DNA from: an uncultured Odoribacter sp.
Lineage (GTDB): Bacteria > Bacteroidota > Bacteroidia > Bacteroidales > Marinifilaceae
DNA length: 64,000 nt
Assembly: GCA_910578105.1 (NCBI GenBank)
Contig: CAJTPD010000010.1
Location: 1 to 64,000 of the forward strand
Direction: 5' to 3'
The notes beneath the pieces are model-generated. The model did no database searches. It was not told where the DNA came from and saw only the letters and a list, made by a program, of their open reading frames with translations. This document shows, one piece after another, positions 52,065 through 61,104 of the stretch (its first letter is position 1; each line of letters begins with the position of its first letter). The position numbers and the translations under genes are program-made.

Positions 52065-52547
52065 TTATTTCTGTATCTGTATATCCGGTTTGATGTCGGT
52101 GAGTTTTTGGTATTTGGGGACGGCAGTAGCGTCCGTATAAGCGAATTTGTACGTCATGACAAACTCCCGGACGGCATCTTCCCGGAGCATTTTTTTGAGT
52201 GATACCCTGCAAAGGCGGGAATAGTGTTCTCCACCGATTCCGTGCAGGAGTTTGTTTACCTTGGCAATCAAATCGAATATTTCAAAGGCTTTGGCTTCCT
52301 GTTCCGGAGGAAGGACAGACGAAACACTGTGATAACGGATATCGGCAATGGTGATGTTGACAGTGGCTTCCACCTGTTGGGCTTTCATGCCTTCCGATGA
52401 AAATTCGGCATTGCCGAGGTCTATCAGGGCGCACGGCCAGTTAACCGGCGGCTGTTCAAAATTGAGTTGTCCCCAGTCTTCCCCGACGTAACGAAATTCG
52501 GGAATTGCCTTCAATCGTTCCAGGATGTCTTTAAATGCTTCTTTCAT
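52065..52547 (-). CDS. Phage tail-terminator/minor tail candidate
   Basis: 160 residues (FKDILERLKAIPEFRYVGED, then ALIDLGNAEFSSEGMKAQQV, VNITIADIRYHSVSS). The pattern and the place next to the virion morphogenesis gene fit the gp37-like tail-terminator group of Mu-like phages. Assignment is by pattern and neighbourhood. It is the last gene of the reversed block. Confidence 0.55.
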   Translation of the reverse strand: MKEAFKDILERLKAIPEFRYVGEDWGQLNFEQPPVNWPCALIDLGNAEFSSEGMKAQQVEATVNITIADIRYHSVSSVLPPEQEAKAFEIFDLIAKVNKLLHGIGGEHYSRLCRVSLKKMLREDAVREFVMTYKFAYTDATAVPKYQKLTDIKPDIQIQK

Positions 52548-52563
52548 GGTGTTTTAATGGTGA

Positions 52564-53079
52564 TTAATGTTTGAATATCTTGTCAAATTCATAGCGGATA
52601 TCCTTTTCGGCGCTTTTGAAGATGTCCGGGGAATAGCCCAGGAACTTCCGTTGCGGCATGTTCAGCTTGCGGCTGAACGCCCGCACCTGGTAGCGTTTCC
52701 CCGTTTTATAATGCTTCCGGGTATGGGCTTTTACATATTGCACAAACTGCCCGCCTTCGTTGTGTATCTTGGCATACGGCACCTTTGACAAATCGACACC
52801 GACACTTACCCGGTCGGCAAGCGCTTTCGCCTTGACGTTGTTTTGCAGGTTACCGGTACCGTACAGGATTCGCCGTCCCCGTGTAAGATGATTTTCCCGC
52901 TTGCGTTTCTTCCACCGGGGACGGGCGGTACCATTTTCCACAAATCCCTGGGCGGAAAAGTTGGCATCCTTCATTTTCTCGGCTGCGGCTGCCACATACC
53001 GGGGTATCCTTTTTTGCAGCCGCCGGACTTCATCCGACTTGCCGCGTAAATCTTCTGCCAGTTTTCTAATGTCCTGCAT
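52564..53079 (-). CDS. Phage virion morphogenesis protein (tail completion, Mu G-like)
   Basis: 171 residues with the family segments RRILYGTGNLQNNVKAKALA, VGVDLSKVPYAKIHNEGGQF and MPQRKFLGYSPDI, typical of the Mu G/P2 S-like virion morphogenesis family needed to join tail and head. It is 16 bp upstream of the tail-terminator candidate and in the same operon. Confidence 0.85.
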   Translation of the reverse strand: MQDIRKLAEDLRGKSDEVRRLQKRIPRYVAAAAEKMKDANFSAQGFVENGTARPRWKKRKRENHLTRGRRILYGTGNLQNNVKAKALADRVSVGVDLSKVPYAKIHNEGGQFVQYVKAHTRKHYKTGKRYQVRAFSRKLNMPQRKFLGYSPDIFKSAEKDIRYEFDKIFKH

Positions 53080-53174
53080 ATTGGTTTATTCAGTTTTTTG
53101 TTCTATCTTTGTCATATAGATAATGGAATGGAAACCGCAGTTCCCTGAACCGGAATGGTGAGCGACAAAAACCA

Positions 53175-54503
53175 TTATCTTTTTTGTTTTAACAGTCCTA
53201 CCCGGAATTTTTCAAAATCGTTAATGTTCTTCTCCCACTTGTAGAAACTATCCACTCTGCCATCCATGCTTACCAATAAGACGATGGGAGTATCTTTGTA
53301 ATACTTCAGGTAAACATTGTATAATTCATTATCAAATGTTGAACTAGTCTGTTGTGTCGCCCACACTTCGTCCGGAGCGTTGAACACGTCAATGGCTTCA
53401 TCAAAATAGTCAAACCTTCCCCGTTTGAATAACTTTTCCTTCAGGTCGGAATCAAACCGGGCGGAGATATTGTTTTTCCGGTCTACCAGCGTGAAGCCTT
53501 CCCCTTCTTTGCCGTAGTGGGATTCCAGGATACGCCAGTATTCCCGGTAATCGTCCTCCGTGCAGATTTCCTGTTTATAGCCGGACAATTTTTTCGGATG
53601 ACCGTAAATCTCTTTTACAGGCTTCATGCCGTAGTTTTTCACGGCAGAAAGCTGCAACGCCCTGGCATCGTCGTTCGCTTTGAAATAAGGATGTCCGTCC
53701 TCAAATATGATTCGGGACTTTCCTACGTTGTGCCGGAACGGTTTTGCCACCACCTTGCCGCCCATTCTTTGCGCGTCCTCGGAAGACGGCATGGGTGTCT
53801 TTGCCCGGCTTTCGTAATTGCCCGTCTTGTGGGCATACTCCCTTTCCGTACATTTCCGCACCGTACAACGGCACCGCCAGCCATTGGGCGGATAATACCG
53901 GTCCCAAAACGGGTCGTCAATGGAATAAATCAAACCGTCCAGGTTGCGGTGTTCCTCCCGTACATGTTCGTCCCTGGCTGTCACATATTCCAGGTAAGGG
54001 TGCGTGTCCTTCGTTTCCTCGAAGTCAATCCAACGGCTTCCCTGTGTTCCGGCGGCAATCACCTGCTGCCGTTCGGCATCCAGGTAGTTCAGATTATACC
54101 GGGCATTGATTTGCCGGGCTTTCCGCCGGAAGTCTCCCGGTGAGGCCAGCCTTCCGTTTTCATAAACCGCATCGCGCAGTTCCTCCAGTTCCGCAAAACA
54201 CTTGGCACCGGAAAAGGCAAATATGTTGTTCTGTACCCGGCTGAGCAGGTTGTTGTCCTCCATCGTCCACTCCGGCGAAAAGAACTTTTTCCCATATCCC
54301 TGCTCGAATCCGGCAAGCAGGCTTTTCACATTGTGGAAATACACCTCTTCCATCAGCCTCTCCTTCTCCCATTCCCCGGAATAAAGTTTGTCCAGATAAG
54401 GGTCAATCAGGTTATCGCATTCCCCCGCATCCACTGCCAGCCGACAATCCGCCAAAGCATATAATTTTACGATAGCCCCGCGCTGATCAGCGGGGCTTAA
54501 TCG
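53175..54503 (-). CDS. MuF-like head morphogenesis protein with toxin-like C-terminal domain
   Basis: About 442 residues counted from the frameshift point at 54503. The MuF core is clear: QQVIAAGTQGSRWIDFEETK, VTARDEHVREEHRNLDGLIY, YYPPNGWRCRCTVRKCTERE. The C-terminal ~140 residues (KKLSGYKQEICTEDDYREYW, then IDVFNAPDEVWATQ and YNVYLKYYKDTPIVLLVSMD) look like the PBECR/Barnase-EndoU-RelE-like nuclease domains fused to some MuF proteins. No good ATG lies between the portal stop and the conserved region; the protein begins either at a GTG/TTG or by frameshift from the portal gene. Confidence 0.8.
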   Translation of the reverse strand, partial: RLSPADQRGAIVKLYALADCRLAVDAGECDNLIDPYLDKLYSGEWEKERLMEEVYFHNVKSLLAGFEQGYGKKFFSPEWTMEDNNLLSRVQNNIFAFSGAKCFAELEELRDAVYENGRLASPGDFRRKARQINARYNLNYLDAERQQVIAAGTQGSRWIDFEETKDTHPYLEYVTARDEHVREEHRNLDGLIYSIDDPFWDRYYPPNGWRCRCTVRKCTEREYAHKTGNYESRAKTPMPSSEDAQRMGGKVVAKPFRHNVGKSRIIFEDGHPYFKANDDARALQLSAVKNYGMKPVKEIYGHPKKLSGYKQEICTEDDYREYWRILESHYGKEGEGFTLVDRKNNISARFDSDLKEKLFKRGRFDYFDEAIDVFNAPDEVWATQQTSSTFDNELYNVYLKYYKDTPIVLLVSMDGRVDSFYKWEKNINDFEKFRVGLLKQKR

Positions 54504-54509
54504 AAAAAA
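54474..54509 (-). promoter_or_regulatory. Programmed -1 frameshift signal between portal and MuF genes
   Basis: In the portal frame the last codons read GAT TTT TTC GAT TAA. T TTT TTC is a slippery heptamer of the X XXY YYZ type. Five bases later AGCCCCGC (54490-54497) and GCGGGGCT (54474-54481) form an eight-pair GC stem with an eight-base loop. A -1 slip continues as CGA TTA AGC CCC in the frame of the MuF-like gene and gives a portal-MuF fusion. The sequence features are direct; in vivo shifting is inferred. Confidence 0.65.
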
Positions 54510-55723
54510 TCGGACGTATCGATGCGGAGACCGACACCTCCTGTTCCCTCTTTTTTCCCTGTCACCTGGATACCGAATTTTTCTTTCATCCATTCTGTGT
54601 CCACATCCATGTAAGGCAATGCCTCCTTTGTCATATTCCATAACTTTTCTATGTCCTCCTCCTGTTGCAGCTCGTAAGTCAGCCCTTCCGGAAGGACGCC
54701 GATTCTGACCAGGGCAGGGAGTACCGTCCCGTTCCAGTAGCTTTCCAGCATTCTTTTATCGGACTGTACCATCTTGTCCAGCAATTTGATGCTGCTTTCC
54801 TCCTTGGATCGGTTGCCGTTCTTCGTGTCCTGGCCGATAACGGCACCCGTGATGAGCAGGGATATTTCGGAATTACACAATGAAATCAAGTTGTTGTACA
54901 CATCCCCGTTTGTGTCCGCTCCCTTCGCAAATTCAAAGGATTCCTCGCGGTCGATGATGAAATAAGCTGCCGACCCCATATCGCGAAGCATGGCTTCTGC
55001 CCGGTTGAGCATTTCCGGGTCCTGGGTATCCGTCTTGATGAAGCGGGGAGGTATGCCGTATATCTCGCACAACTCACTCCAGCAGGATTGTGCAAAGCGT
55101 TTGAAAAGGACGTGCGGGACGGCTTTATTCAGCAGTCCGTAATTGGTACGGCTACCAAATTCCAAAAGCCATGTCCCGTATTCGCGGCAGTTCCGGTAAT
55201 CGATGCCTGTGGTGTCGTCCTCACTCAATAACAAAATGCCCTTTTCCGGAATAATATTGTTCCGGGGCAGTGACGTTACGCAAAGCGAATCGTTCTCGGT
55301 GGTCAGTTCAATCAAGGAATTGCCCCTGTAATCCGCCCACAGGATTTCCCGGTCAATTTCATTTTTCCATATTGCCTTTTTTAACAACTCAGTGCTTTCC
55401 TCGTCCACTTCCCCGTCCCGTTTCAAGGCAAAAGGCACGGACAGGGAATGCTGCATGCGCAGTTCTATCTGGGAGGTCAGGTGCGCATCCAGCAGGATAT
55501 CGGTGTACAGGTTTTGCAACCTTGCCCTCCGGGGCCTTTCCACATTGTCGGCAGCCCGGAGGGCGCTTTTCCACGTACTCACGTCCGCCCGTGTCCGGGA
55601 GATGGTTTTGGGGACGATTTTGGCTACATACCCCTCCCTGCGTTGCGTTATGGGGATGTTGTTCTTTTTTACCGTCCTACTTTTGTTTTTCCCCTTTGGG
55701 CGGTATGTTTTATTGTTTTTCAT
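54497..55723 (-). CDS. Portal protein, DUF935/Mu gp29-like
   Basis: 408 residues: the vertex through which DNA enters the head. Family segments: ARLQNLYTDILLDAHLTSQI near 70, NIIPEKGILLLSEDDTTGID, HVLFKRFAQSCWSELCEIYG near 200 and LITGAVIGQDTKNGNRSKEE near 295. The last codons hold the slippery T-run of the frameshift signal, so part of the product may be extended into the MuF protein. Confidence 0.88.
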   Translation of the reverse strand: MKNNKTYRPKGKNKSRTVKKNNIPITQRREGYVAKIVPKTISRTRADVSTWKSALRAADNVERPRRARLQNLYTDILLDAHLTSQIELRMQHSLSVPFALKRDGEVDEESTELLKKAIWKNEIDREILWADYRGNSLIELTTENDSLCVTSLPRNNIIPEKGILLLSEDDTTGIDYRNCREYGTWLLEFGSRTNYGLLNKAVPHVLFKRFAQSCWSELCEIYGIPPRFIKTDTQDPEMLNRAEAMLRDMGSAAYFIIDREESFEFAKGADTNGDVYNNLISLCNSEISLLITGAVIGQDTKNGNRSKEESSIKLLDKMVQSDKRMLESYWNGTVLPALVRIGVLPEGLTYELQQEEDIEKLWNMTKEALPYMDVDTEWMKEKFGIQVTGKKEGTGGVGLRIDTSDFFD

Positions 55724-55773
55724 TTTATTTTCTGTTTACGCTGAATTTAAACGGTTTTTAAACGGTATATCCG

Positions 55774-56208
55774 TCAATCATCGAAGCTGTGTTTAAACTT
55801 CCGGTTGCTTCCCGCCCGGAGGGTGGTTACGATTTTGCCGTCCGTTTCCCGTTTGGGAGGCAGGTCGGGCGCGATGCTTTTGCCGGATTCCCCGACACCG
55901 GCAACCAGTTTGAACCATTCGACGGCATTGTCATAGTAAATCTTAGCCTTGTCAAATAAAATGTCGGCATTTGACAGGCGGATGATGTACCATACCGCCA
56001 TGCTTTTACAGTGTTCCAGCACGAGGGCATTCCGCCCGTCCCCTTCGGCATTGAATATGACTGCCGTGTCATAGCGTCCGTTCAGATAGCTGGTCGCTTC
56101 TTGGATGGCCATTAGGATTGCCGACCGGATAACCACGTCATCGGTGGTGATTTGTCCCAGCGTATAGTTGTATACCGCCGTTTTCAATTCTTCGATTTCG
56201 ATAAACAT
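55774..56208 (-). CDS. gp36-like protein (DUF1320)
   Basis: 144 residues (MFIEIEELKTAVYNYTLGQI, then IQEATSYLNGRYDTAVIFNA and LEHCKSMAVWYIIRLSNADI), matching the DUF1320/gp36 head-tail connector group of Mu-like phages. Situated between portal and amidase as expected. Confidence 0.8.
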   Translation of the reverse strand: MFIEIEELKTAVYNYTLGQITTDDVVIRSAILMAIQEATSYLNGRYDTAVIFNAEGDGRNALVLEHCKSMAVWYIIRLSNADILFDKAKIYYDNAVEWFKLVAGVGESGKSIAPDLPPKRETDGKIVTTLRAGSNRKFKHSFDD

Positions 56209-56214
56209 GGCTTT

Positions 56215-56664
56215 TTATTTGATGTTTTTGTATTCTTCCCTGGCATTGAAGCACGGGCAGTGTTTTATCCATTCAGATGGCTCTATCACGCCGTTGCCGT
56301 TCAGGTCGGGAGAGAAATCCCGGTGTCCTCTGATGGTTGCTTTGGGGTAGCGTTCCTTCAATTGCTGGAGCAAAAAGCACATGGCCGCCTTCTGTTCCTC
56401 CGTTCTGTTATCGACCGGCTTGCCGTTTGCCATGATGCCTCCGATATAGCAAATGTTTACCGACTGGGAATTATACCCCGCCACCCCGTTACTGGGCTTG
56501 TCCTCGTCCAACAACTGTACAATCTCTCCGGAGGGTTTGATGATGTAGTGGTAGCCCGGATTTTTCCATTTCAGGGTGTTTTTCCAGTATTTTTGAATGC
56601 TTTCCACTGTGGCGTTCTGCTGGGTGGCAGAACAATGCACGACGATGTATTTAATTGTTCTCAT
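56215..56664 (-). CDS. N-acetylmuramoyl-L-alanine amidase (endolysin)
   Basis: 149 residues of the Amidase_2 fold with the zinc ligands in VVHCSATQ near 8 and KHCPCFNAR near 134, plus HRDFSP near 117. It degrades peptidoglycan at lysis. The segment DLNGNGVIEPSEW resembles an EF-hand-type calcium loop, common in these phage amidases. No signal peptide, so release depends on a holin or similar. Confidence 0.92.
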   Translation of the reverse strand: MRTIKYIVVHCSATQQNATVESIQKYWKNTLKWKNPGYHYIIKPSGEIVQLLDEDKPSNGVAGYNSQSVNICYIGGIMANGKPVDNRTEEQKAAMCFLLQQLKERYPKATIRGHRDFSPDLNGNGVIEPSEWIKHCPCFNAREEYKNIK

Positions 56665-56682
56665 GTTGATATGAATTAAAGT

Positions 56683-58248
56683 TTAAAATCTTCGGCTTTC
56701 CCGTTTCCCAAAGCGGTAGGTTGTCTTTGCCCGGTAGGAAACGGTGTTAAGTATGGATAGTGCTCCTTCAACGGCATCCGGTCCGTCCACCGGTGCCTCA
56801 CCGCCTTTCTCAAAGGCGAGGTACTGGTCCTTCAGTTCAATCTGGTCGGCACTCTCCCTTTCGTCGATGTTGAACCATACGTTCCGGCGTTCAAAGAAAG
56901 ACTGCGATGCCTCTATACGGTCATATTTGTCGCCTTTCGGTCGCTTATCCGGCTTGACCGGGATGTAATATCCCCGCTTATCGCCCTCGGTGTCGAAGTC
57001 ATTGACAAACTCATCCATAGCGAAAAGCCCTTCAATCCAATAGCGGACTTTCCGGCAATTTTTCAGTTCCGTACTTTCATAAAGGTCGTAAAGCCATTGC
57101 GCCAGGACAACACGGGTTGCCTGTCGTAGAAATGTATGAATAATATGAAAGTCCCGTCCTTTCTTTCCAACCAAAACCAAACCTTTATGACAGGCAGCCG
57201 ATTTGTATGAAAGGTCGCCGTAAAATACCAGGGCATCGTATTCATTGAGCGGCAGCATCTTTTTCCATTGCATGTCCTCCATCCGGAACACGGAACCGTC
57301 CTCGATGTGTTTGTGCATGTATTCCCGCATGAAGGAGCGGTATGGTGTATTGGCGTATTTTTCGCGCCAGTATTCTGCCGACGTCTTTTCCGGCCAGTTG
57401 GGTTCAAAAGTATTCAGGTCTTTCACCGCTGTCACAGAAAGAATCCGGTATTTGCTTTTCTTTCTGCCGTTTTTTGCTTTACTTATCTGGACTTTGAACT
57501 GGGTCTTCATCCGGTTGGTGATGCTGTTTTTGTGGAAGTTGTTGTTGGCAAAGACAAAGCGTTTGACCGAACCGTCGGTTTCATTGAAGCACCCCATCAG
57601 GTCCTCGAATATCCATTCCACCCCTTCCCGCATGAGGCGCGAGTTATTGACATGGCGCTTGTTGTCCACGTCATCCACGACGATATAATCAGGTCGCTGG
57701 TCCTCCTCCCGGACCCCACGGGGATTTTGTCCGAATCCCAGGGACATGAAACGTACCCCGTCCGTGGTCAGAAATTCCCCAGCTGCCCAATCCCCTAATT
57801 TGAAGCGGCACCCGTAATCGTTGATAAGCCGTTTGTTGTATTGCAGTTGCGCTTGGCAGGCGGACAATAGTTTTTGCGCTTTCTTTTCGGTCTCCCCAAT
57901 AAGCAGCATAAACTTCAACCTGCCGGAGTAATACAGGTATAAGGGTACCCCCATGTCGGCATGGACGGACTTTGCCCCGGAACGGTAGATTTCCAATAAT
58001 TCGTAAATTTCCGTGTTCCGGATCATGTCGTCTGCGAACTGTTTATGGAACCAGGCACATTTGCATTGCGCATAATTGGGGAAATAGTATTCAAACCAGC
58101 GGATATAATCAGCTTCCAACCCCTTGACGCGCCTAAGTTTGTCGGGGGCTGTTTCGTTGATGTTGATAAATGTCGCCTTACTGATCCGGCGGCAATGCTC
58201 ATCGTATTTGGAAATGAGTTTTTGAAATTTCTGGTCTATGGTTGCCAT
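56683..58248 (-). CDS. Terminase large subunit (Mu gp28-like)
   Basis: 521 residues, packaging motor ATPase and nuclease. Segments: IYRSGAKSVHADMGVPLYLY (Walker A-like), MLLIGETEKKAQKLLSACQA, DYIVVDDVDNKRHVNNSRLM (Walker B region) and LVFYGDLSYKSAACHKGLVL (nuclease domain start). Adjacent to the small-subunit candidate, with 7 bp between them. Confidence 0.9.
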   Translation of the reverse strand: MATIDQKFQKLISKYDEHCRRISKATFININETAPDKLRRVKGLEADYIRWFEYYFPNYAQCKCAWFHKQFADDMIRNTEIYELLEIYRSGAKSVHADMGVPLYLYYSGRLKFMLLIGETEKKAQKLLSACQAQLQYNKRLINDYGCRFKLGDWAAGEFLTTDGVRFMSLGFGQNPRGVREEDQRPDYIVVDDVDNKRHVNNSRLMREGVEWIFEDLMGCFNETDGSVKRFVFANNNFHKNSITNRMKTQFKVQISKAKNGRKKSKYRILSVTAVKDLNTFEPNWPEKTSAEYWREKYANTPYRSFMREYMHKHIEDGSVFRMEDMQWKKMLPLNEYDALVFYGDLSYKSAACHKGLVLVGKKGRDFHIIHTFLRQATRVVLAQWLYDLYESTELKNCRKVRYWIEGLFAMDEFVNDFDTEGDKRGYYIPVKPDKRPKGDKYDRIEASQSFFERRNVWFNIDERESADQIELKDQYLAFEKGGEAPVDGPDAVEGALSILNTVSYRAKTTYRFGKRESRRF

Positions 58249-58255
58249 ACCCTTC

Positions 58256-58690
58256 TTATTTTAAAGAATCCTGCTCTGCCCGCCAGGCAATAAAGAGTTT
58301 ATGAAACTCGGTAAATTCCGCCGCTTTCTTTGGGTCCACTTCCGCCATCCAGTTGTCGAACTCCATGAACACGGAGATGACAACTGAAAGGGAGACCTTG
58401 CCATCCAGGTAGGTCAATGCCTTGTTGATTTTGGAAAGGGCGTCGGCGTCTATTTTTGCCTTGTTCCCTTCGGAAACGGATTTCATTTCCTCCAACAGCA
58501 ATTCCCGGATTTTAGCAGGCGTGGAGATAATCCGGTCGCGTTTGGCATCCCAGTCCATTTGCTTGCGCCATTTGGAGAGGGAGGCTTCCGTGATGCCTAA
58601 CTGCATGGAGATGGCGGAACAAGTCAGTCCCTGCTCAACAAAGAGTGATTCCGCTACGCTGTATAACTTGTGTTTGGGTTGTGTTGCCAT
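58256..58690 (-). CDS. Terminase small subunit candidate (Mu gp27-like, DUF1804)
   Basis: 144 residues from the ATG at 58690. An N-terminal HTH (SVAESLFVEQGLTCSAISMQ, then LGITEASLSKWRKQ) and helical remainder fit a DNA-recognising terminase subunit. The upstream ATG at 58786 adds 32 unmatched residues. It is the first gene of the reversed packaging block and lies divergent to the late operon. Confidence 0.8.
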   Translation of the reverse strand: MATQPKHKLYSVAESLFVEQGLTCSAISMQLGITEASLSKWRKQMDWDAKRDRIISTPAKIRELLLEEMKSVSEGNKAKIDADALSKINKALTYLDGKVSLSVVISVFMEFDNWMAEVDPKKAAEFTEFHKLFIAWRAEQDSLK

Positions 58691-58815
58691 TTCTTTTTTC
58701 CGCAAAAGTGAGGCGTAAAAAGAAGGTTTGAAAAAATAGTGTAAACCCTTGACACTCTTTTTGAGCAGGTGTTTTATATCCCCCATTTTTGCCCTTGAAA
58801 AACGATGAAGAGAGC

Positions 58816-59799
58816 ATGGAAAGATTTGTATTCAATGACGAAACCAAAAAGAATTCGCACGGCTTTTACCTGCTGAATGCCGGAGGAAGGTTTGAGCGGT
58901 TCAATGAGAATCCGGTGATGTTGAACAACCACGATCTGGCGCAACTTATAGGGAAATGGCTAAACCTGCAAACGGAAGGGAGCCTGCTTACGGCAGAACC
59001 GGAGTTTGACGAAGGGGATCCGGACGCCCTAAAGATAAAAGGCAAGGTGGAACGGGGGTATCTCCGTGGCGCTTCGCCCGGCATTATTATCCTTGCGGCG
59101 GAATGGCGTGAGAATCCGGCAACCAAAGAGCAGGAGACTTATGTCACGGACTGGGAACTGTTTGAAGTCTCCACGGTCAGTGTCCCGTCCAATGCGGGTG
59201 CTTTAACGCTGCGGGTTTACGATAGCAACCATCACCTGGTGAATGACGGGGATGTGAAGTGCCACATTGAGAACATTATTAGACTGGGACTTTCTTCAAA
59301 AACAAATGAAAACATAACCAAACATGTAAAAATGAGCACAGAAATGAAATTGACGGCCGAGGCGTTAGTGGCACTTGGCATTCAGGAGACGGCAGACACG
59401 GCAGCCGTCAGTGCTGCCATTGTTGCTTTGAAAGTGAAAGCGGAAACGGCAGAAAAGGAGGTCCGGGAACTTCGGGAAAAGGCGGAAGCTGCCAGAAGAA
59501 GGGCCGCAGAGGAAATGGTCGGGTTAGCTATCCAGGAAGGACGCATTACTGCCGACAAAAAGGAAGCTTTTATCCGTCTGGCGTTAGCCGATCCGGAAAC
59601 CACCAAGGTGACCTTAGACGCCATTCCGGCAAAACAGAGGTTGGCGGCACATATCCAAAGCATTGCCGGAGGGGATGTGATTCCTGCCGAGCGAAAGAAC
59701 TGGACGCTGCTCCAGTGGATGAAAAACGACATGTCCGGATTGAAAAGGCTCCAGGTGGAAGCTCCGGAGGTGTATGAGCAAATCAAGAAAAAAGTGTAA
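58816..59799 (+). CDS. Prohead protease with C-terminal scaffold (Mu gpI-like)
   Basis: About 327 residues from the ATG at 58816. The protease half has the catalytic His in MLNNHDLAQLI and Ser in LRGASPGIIILA, the U35/HK97-type pattern; the second half is a coiled scaffold (AETAEKEVRELREKAEAARR). An in-frame ATG at 59332 (MSTEMKLTAEALVA) could start a separate 155-residue scaffold protein, as with Mu Z inside I. The ATG at 58789 is an alternative start. Confidence 0.88.
   Translation: MERFVFNDETKKNSHGFYLLNAGGRFERFNENPVMLNNHDLAQLIGKWLNLQTEGSLLTAEPEFDEGDPDALKIKGKVERGYLRGASPGIIILAAEWRENPATKEQETYVTDWELFEVSTVSVPSNAGALTLRVYDSNHHLVNDGDVKCHIENIIRLGLSSKTNENITKHVKMSTEMKLTAEALVALGIQETADTAAVSAAIVALKVKAETAEKEVRELREKAEAARRRAAEEMVGLAIQEGRITADKKEAFIRLALADPETTKVTLDAIPAKQRLAAHIQSIAGGDVIPAERKNWTLLQWMKNDMSGLKRLQVEAPEVYEQIKKKV
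59332..59799 (+). CDS. Internal-start scaffold protein (Mu Z-like candidate)
   Basis: The in-frame ATG at 59332 lies at the domain border of the protease/scaffold gene; the product would be the helical scaffold alone. This is known for Mu and lambdoid phages; here it is inferred from position only. Confidence 0.45.
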   Translation: MSTEMKLTAEALVALGIQETADTAAVSAAIVALKVKAETAEKEVRELREKAEAARRRAAEEMVGLAIQEGRITADKKEAFIRLALADPETTKVTLDAIPAKQRLAAHIQSIAGGDVIPAERKNWTLLQWMKNDMSGLKRLQVEAPEVYEQIKKKV

Positions 59800-59820
59800 A
59801 ACCCATTAAAAACAGAGAAA

Positions 59821-60678
59821 ATGGCTATTGAAAGAGAATTATGGATTGAAATGATTAAGGAGGGCATGGTGCCGGACACGTCATTTCTTTCCCATTCGGT
59901 AAACATGGATGAACATGTGCATGCAAACGTCTTGCATTTGCAGGAAGCCGGAATTGATCCGGAAGTGTTGGTCGATAACGATGTATGGCCTATTCCCGTG
60001 ACCACGCGTGAAGACATCCCGTTAGAATTGCCCTTACACACTTTTGACACGGTGAACACGCTGGTGCGGAATGTGGAGGAAATGGAATCTTCATACAACA
60101 AAATGGAAAGCGTAACGCGCTCCCATCGGAATTCGCTGATTAAAAAAATATCAAGGCATGCGGCATACAATTGGTGCCCCTCAACGGACAGTGAAATGAC
60201 GCCCGTATCGGTGAGTGATGGTGCTGTAAACAGATTCGGATTAAAACGGATTTCGTTTAATGATATCCTGGATTTGCAGGCGAGATTTCGCTCTTTGGAT
60301 GTGCAAGCGGATGAGTTGGTTACGGTATTAAACCCCTTTCATTTGGCGGATTTGCAGGCGGAAGACTTGAAATTGTATAAGGAAGTACTGGCTTCCGGAA
60401 AGATATTCAATTCCAAATTGTTCACCTTCTCCGGTCTGCCTTACTTCGATACCACTACGGGCAAGAAGAAGGCATTCGGGGCTGCCATCGGAACGACGGA
60501 CACCCAGGCATCACTGATGTATTGCGAATCGGAGGTTTGTCTGGCACGCGGGGATACGGAGGTATTTGCCCGATACAAGGACCCGAAGGAACGCGGGGAC
60601 ATTATCGGTTTCCAGCAGCGTGCCATGGCTTTGGCTATCCGAGGCAAATATATCGGAGCCCTCTACAGCGGAAAATAA
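59821..60678 (+). CDS. Major capsid protein candidate
   Basis: 285 residues directly after the protease/scaffold, the expected place of the coat gene. Segments VTRSHRNSLIKKISRHAAYN, DELVTVLNPFHLADLQAEDL and IIGFQQRAMALAIRGKYIGA suggest a coat-type fold. The call is based mainly on position and length. Confidence 0.75.
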   Translation: MAIERELWIEMIKEGMVPDTSFLSHSVNMDEHVHANVLHLQEAGIDPEVLVDNDVWPIPVTTREDIPLELPLHTFDTVNTLVRNVEEMESSYNKMESVTRSHRNSLIKKISRHAAYNWCPSTDSEMTPVSVSDGAVNRFGLKRISFNDILDLQARFRSLDVQADELVTVLNPFHLADLQAEDLKLYKEVLASGKIFNSKLFTFSGLPYFDTTTGKKKAFGAAIGTTDTQASLMYCESEVCLARGDTEVFARYKDPKERGDIIGFQQRAMALAIRGKYIGALYSGK

Positions 60679-60693
60679 CCTGAAAATGAAGTT

Positions 60694-61104
60694 ATGGATG
60701 TGGTACAAATCATTACCGCCCTGACCGCCTTGCTTGGTGTCGTTACTTCCGTCCTTTATGCCCGCCGGGCAAAGAAGGCGGAAGTAAAAACCAAGGAAGC
60801 GGAAGCGAGGGCAAAGGAAATCGAGAACCGGAAGAATGACATCGGCAATGCGGAGCTGATGATTGAGCTGGTAAAAAAGGCTAATGCTGAGGCCTCGGAA
60901 GTTCAGCATAATTTGATTGAAACTTTAAAAAAGGAAAATGGAAAATTTAAAAAATCTGTTGAGCGGCTGGAGAGGGCTTTCCGTAGTATTCATCGCTGCC
61001 CTTATCGGGATAACTGCCCTGTTTATGCAGAGTTGCAAGGCGAAGAAGGAAGTGAGCAACACGACTCTTGTCCGGACGGAAACGATATTGGAAGTCGTAA
61101 ATGA
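60694..61104 (+). CDS. Membrane-anchored coiled-coil protein (i-spanin-like)
   Basis: 136 residues: one N-terminal membrane helix (VQIITALTALLGVVTSVLYA) and a charged helix (EAEARAKEIENRKNDIGNAE), with Cys-rich C-terminus. The last 167 bp overlap, in another frame, the next gene, as with Rz/Rz1. An inner-membrane spanin role is possible but unproven. Confidence 0.5.
   Translation: MDVVQIITALTALLGVVTSVLYARRAKKAEVKTKEAEARAKEIENRKNDIGNAELMIELVKKANAEASEVQHNLIETLKKENGKFKKSVERLERAFRSIHRCPYRDNCPVYAELQGEEGSEQHDSCPDGNDIGSRK

Noticed and set aside
53517..54143. Plus-strand 208-codon frame opposite the MuF gene
   Set aside because: It is antisense to conserved head-protein sequence and lacks any domain pattern.
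57268..57798. Plus-strand 176-codon frame opposite the terminase gene
   Set aside because: It overlaps conserved terminase motifs on the other strand and is not supported by a promoter or neighbours.
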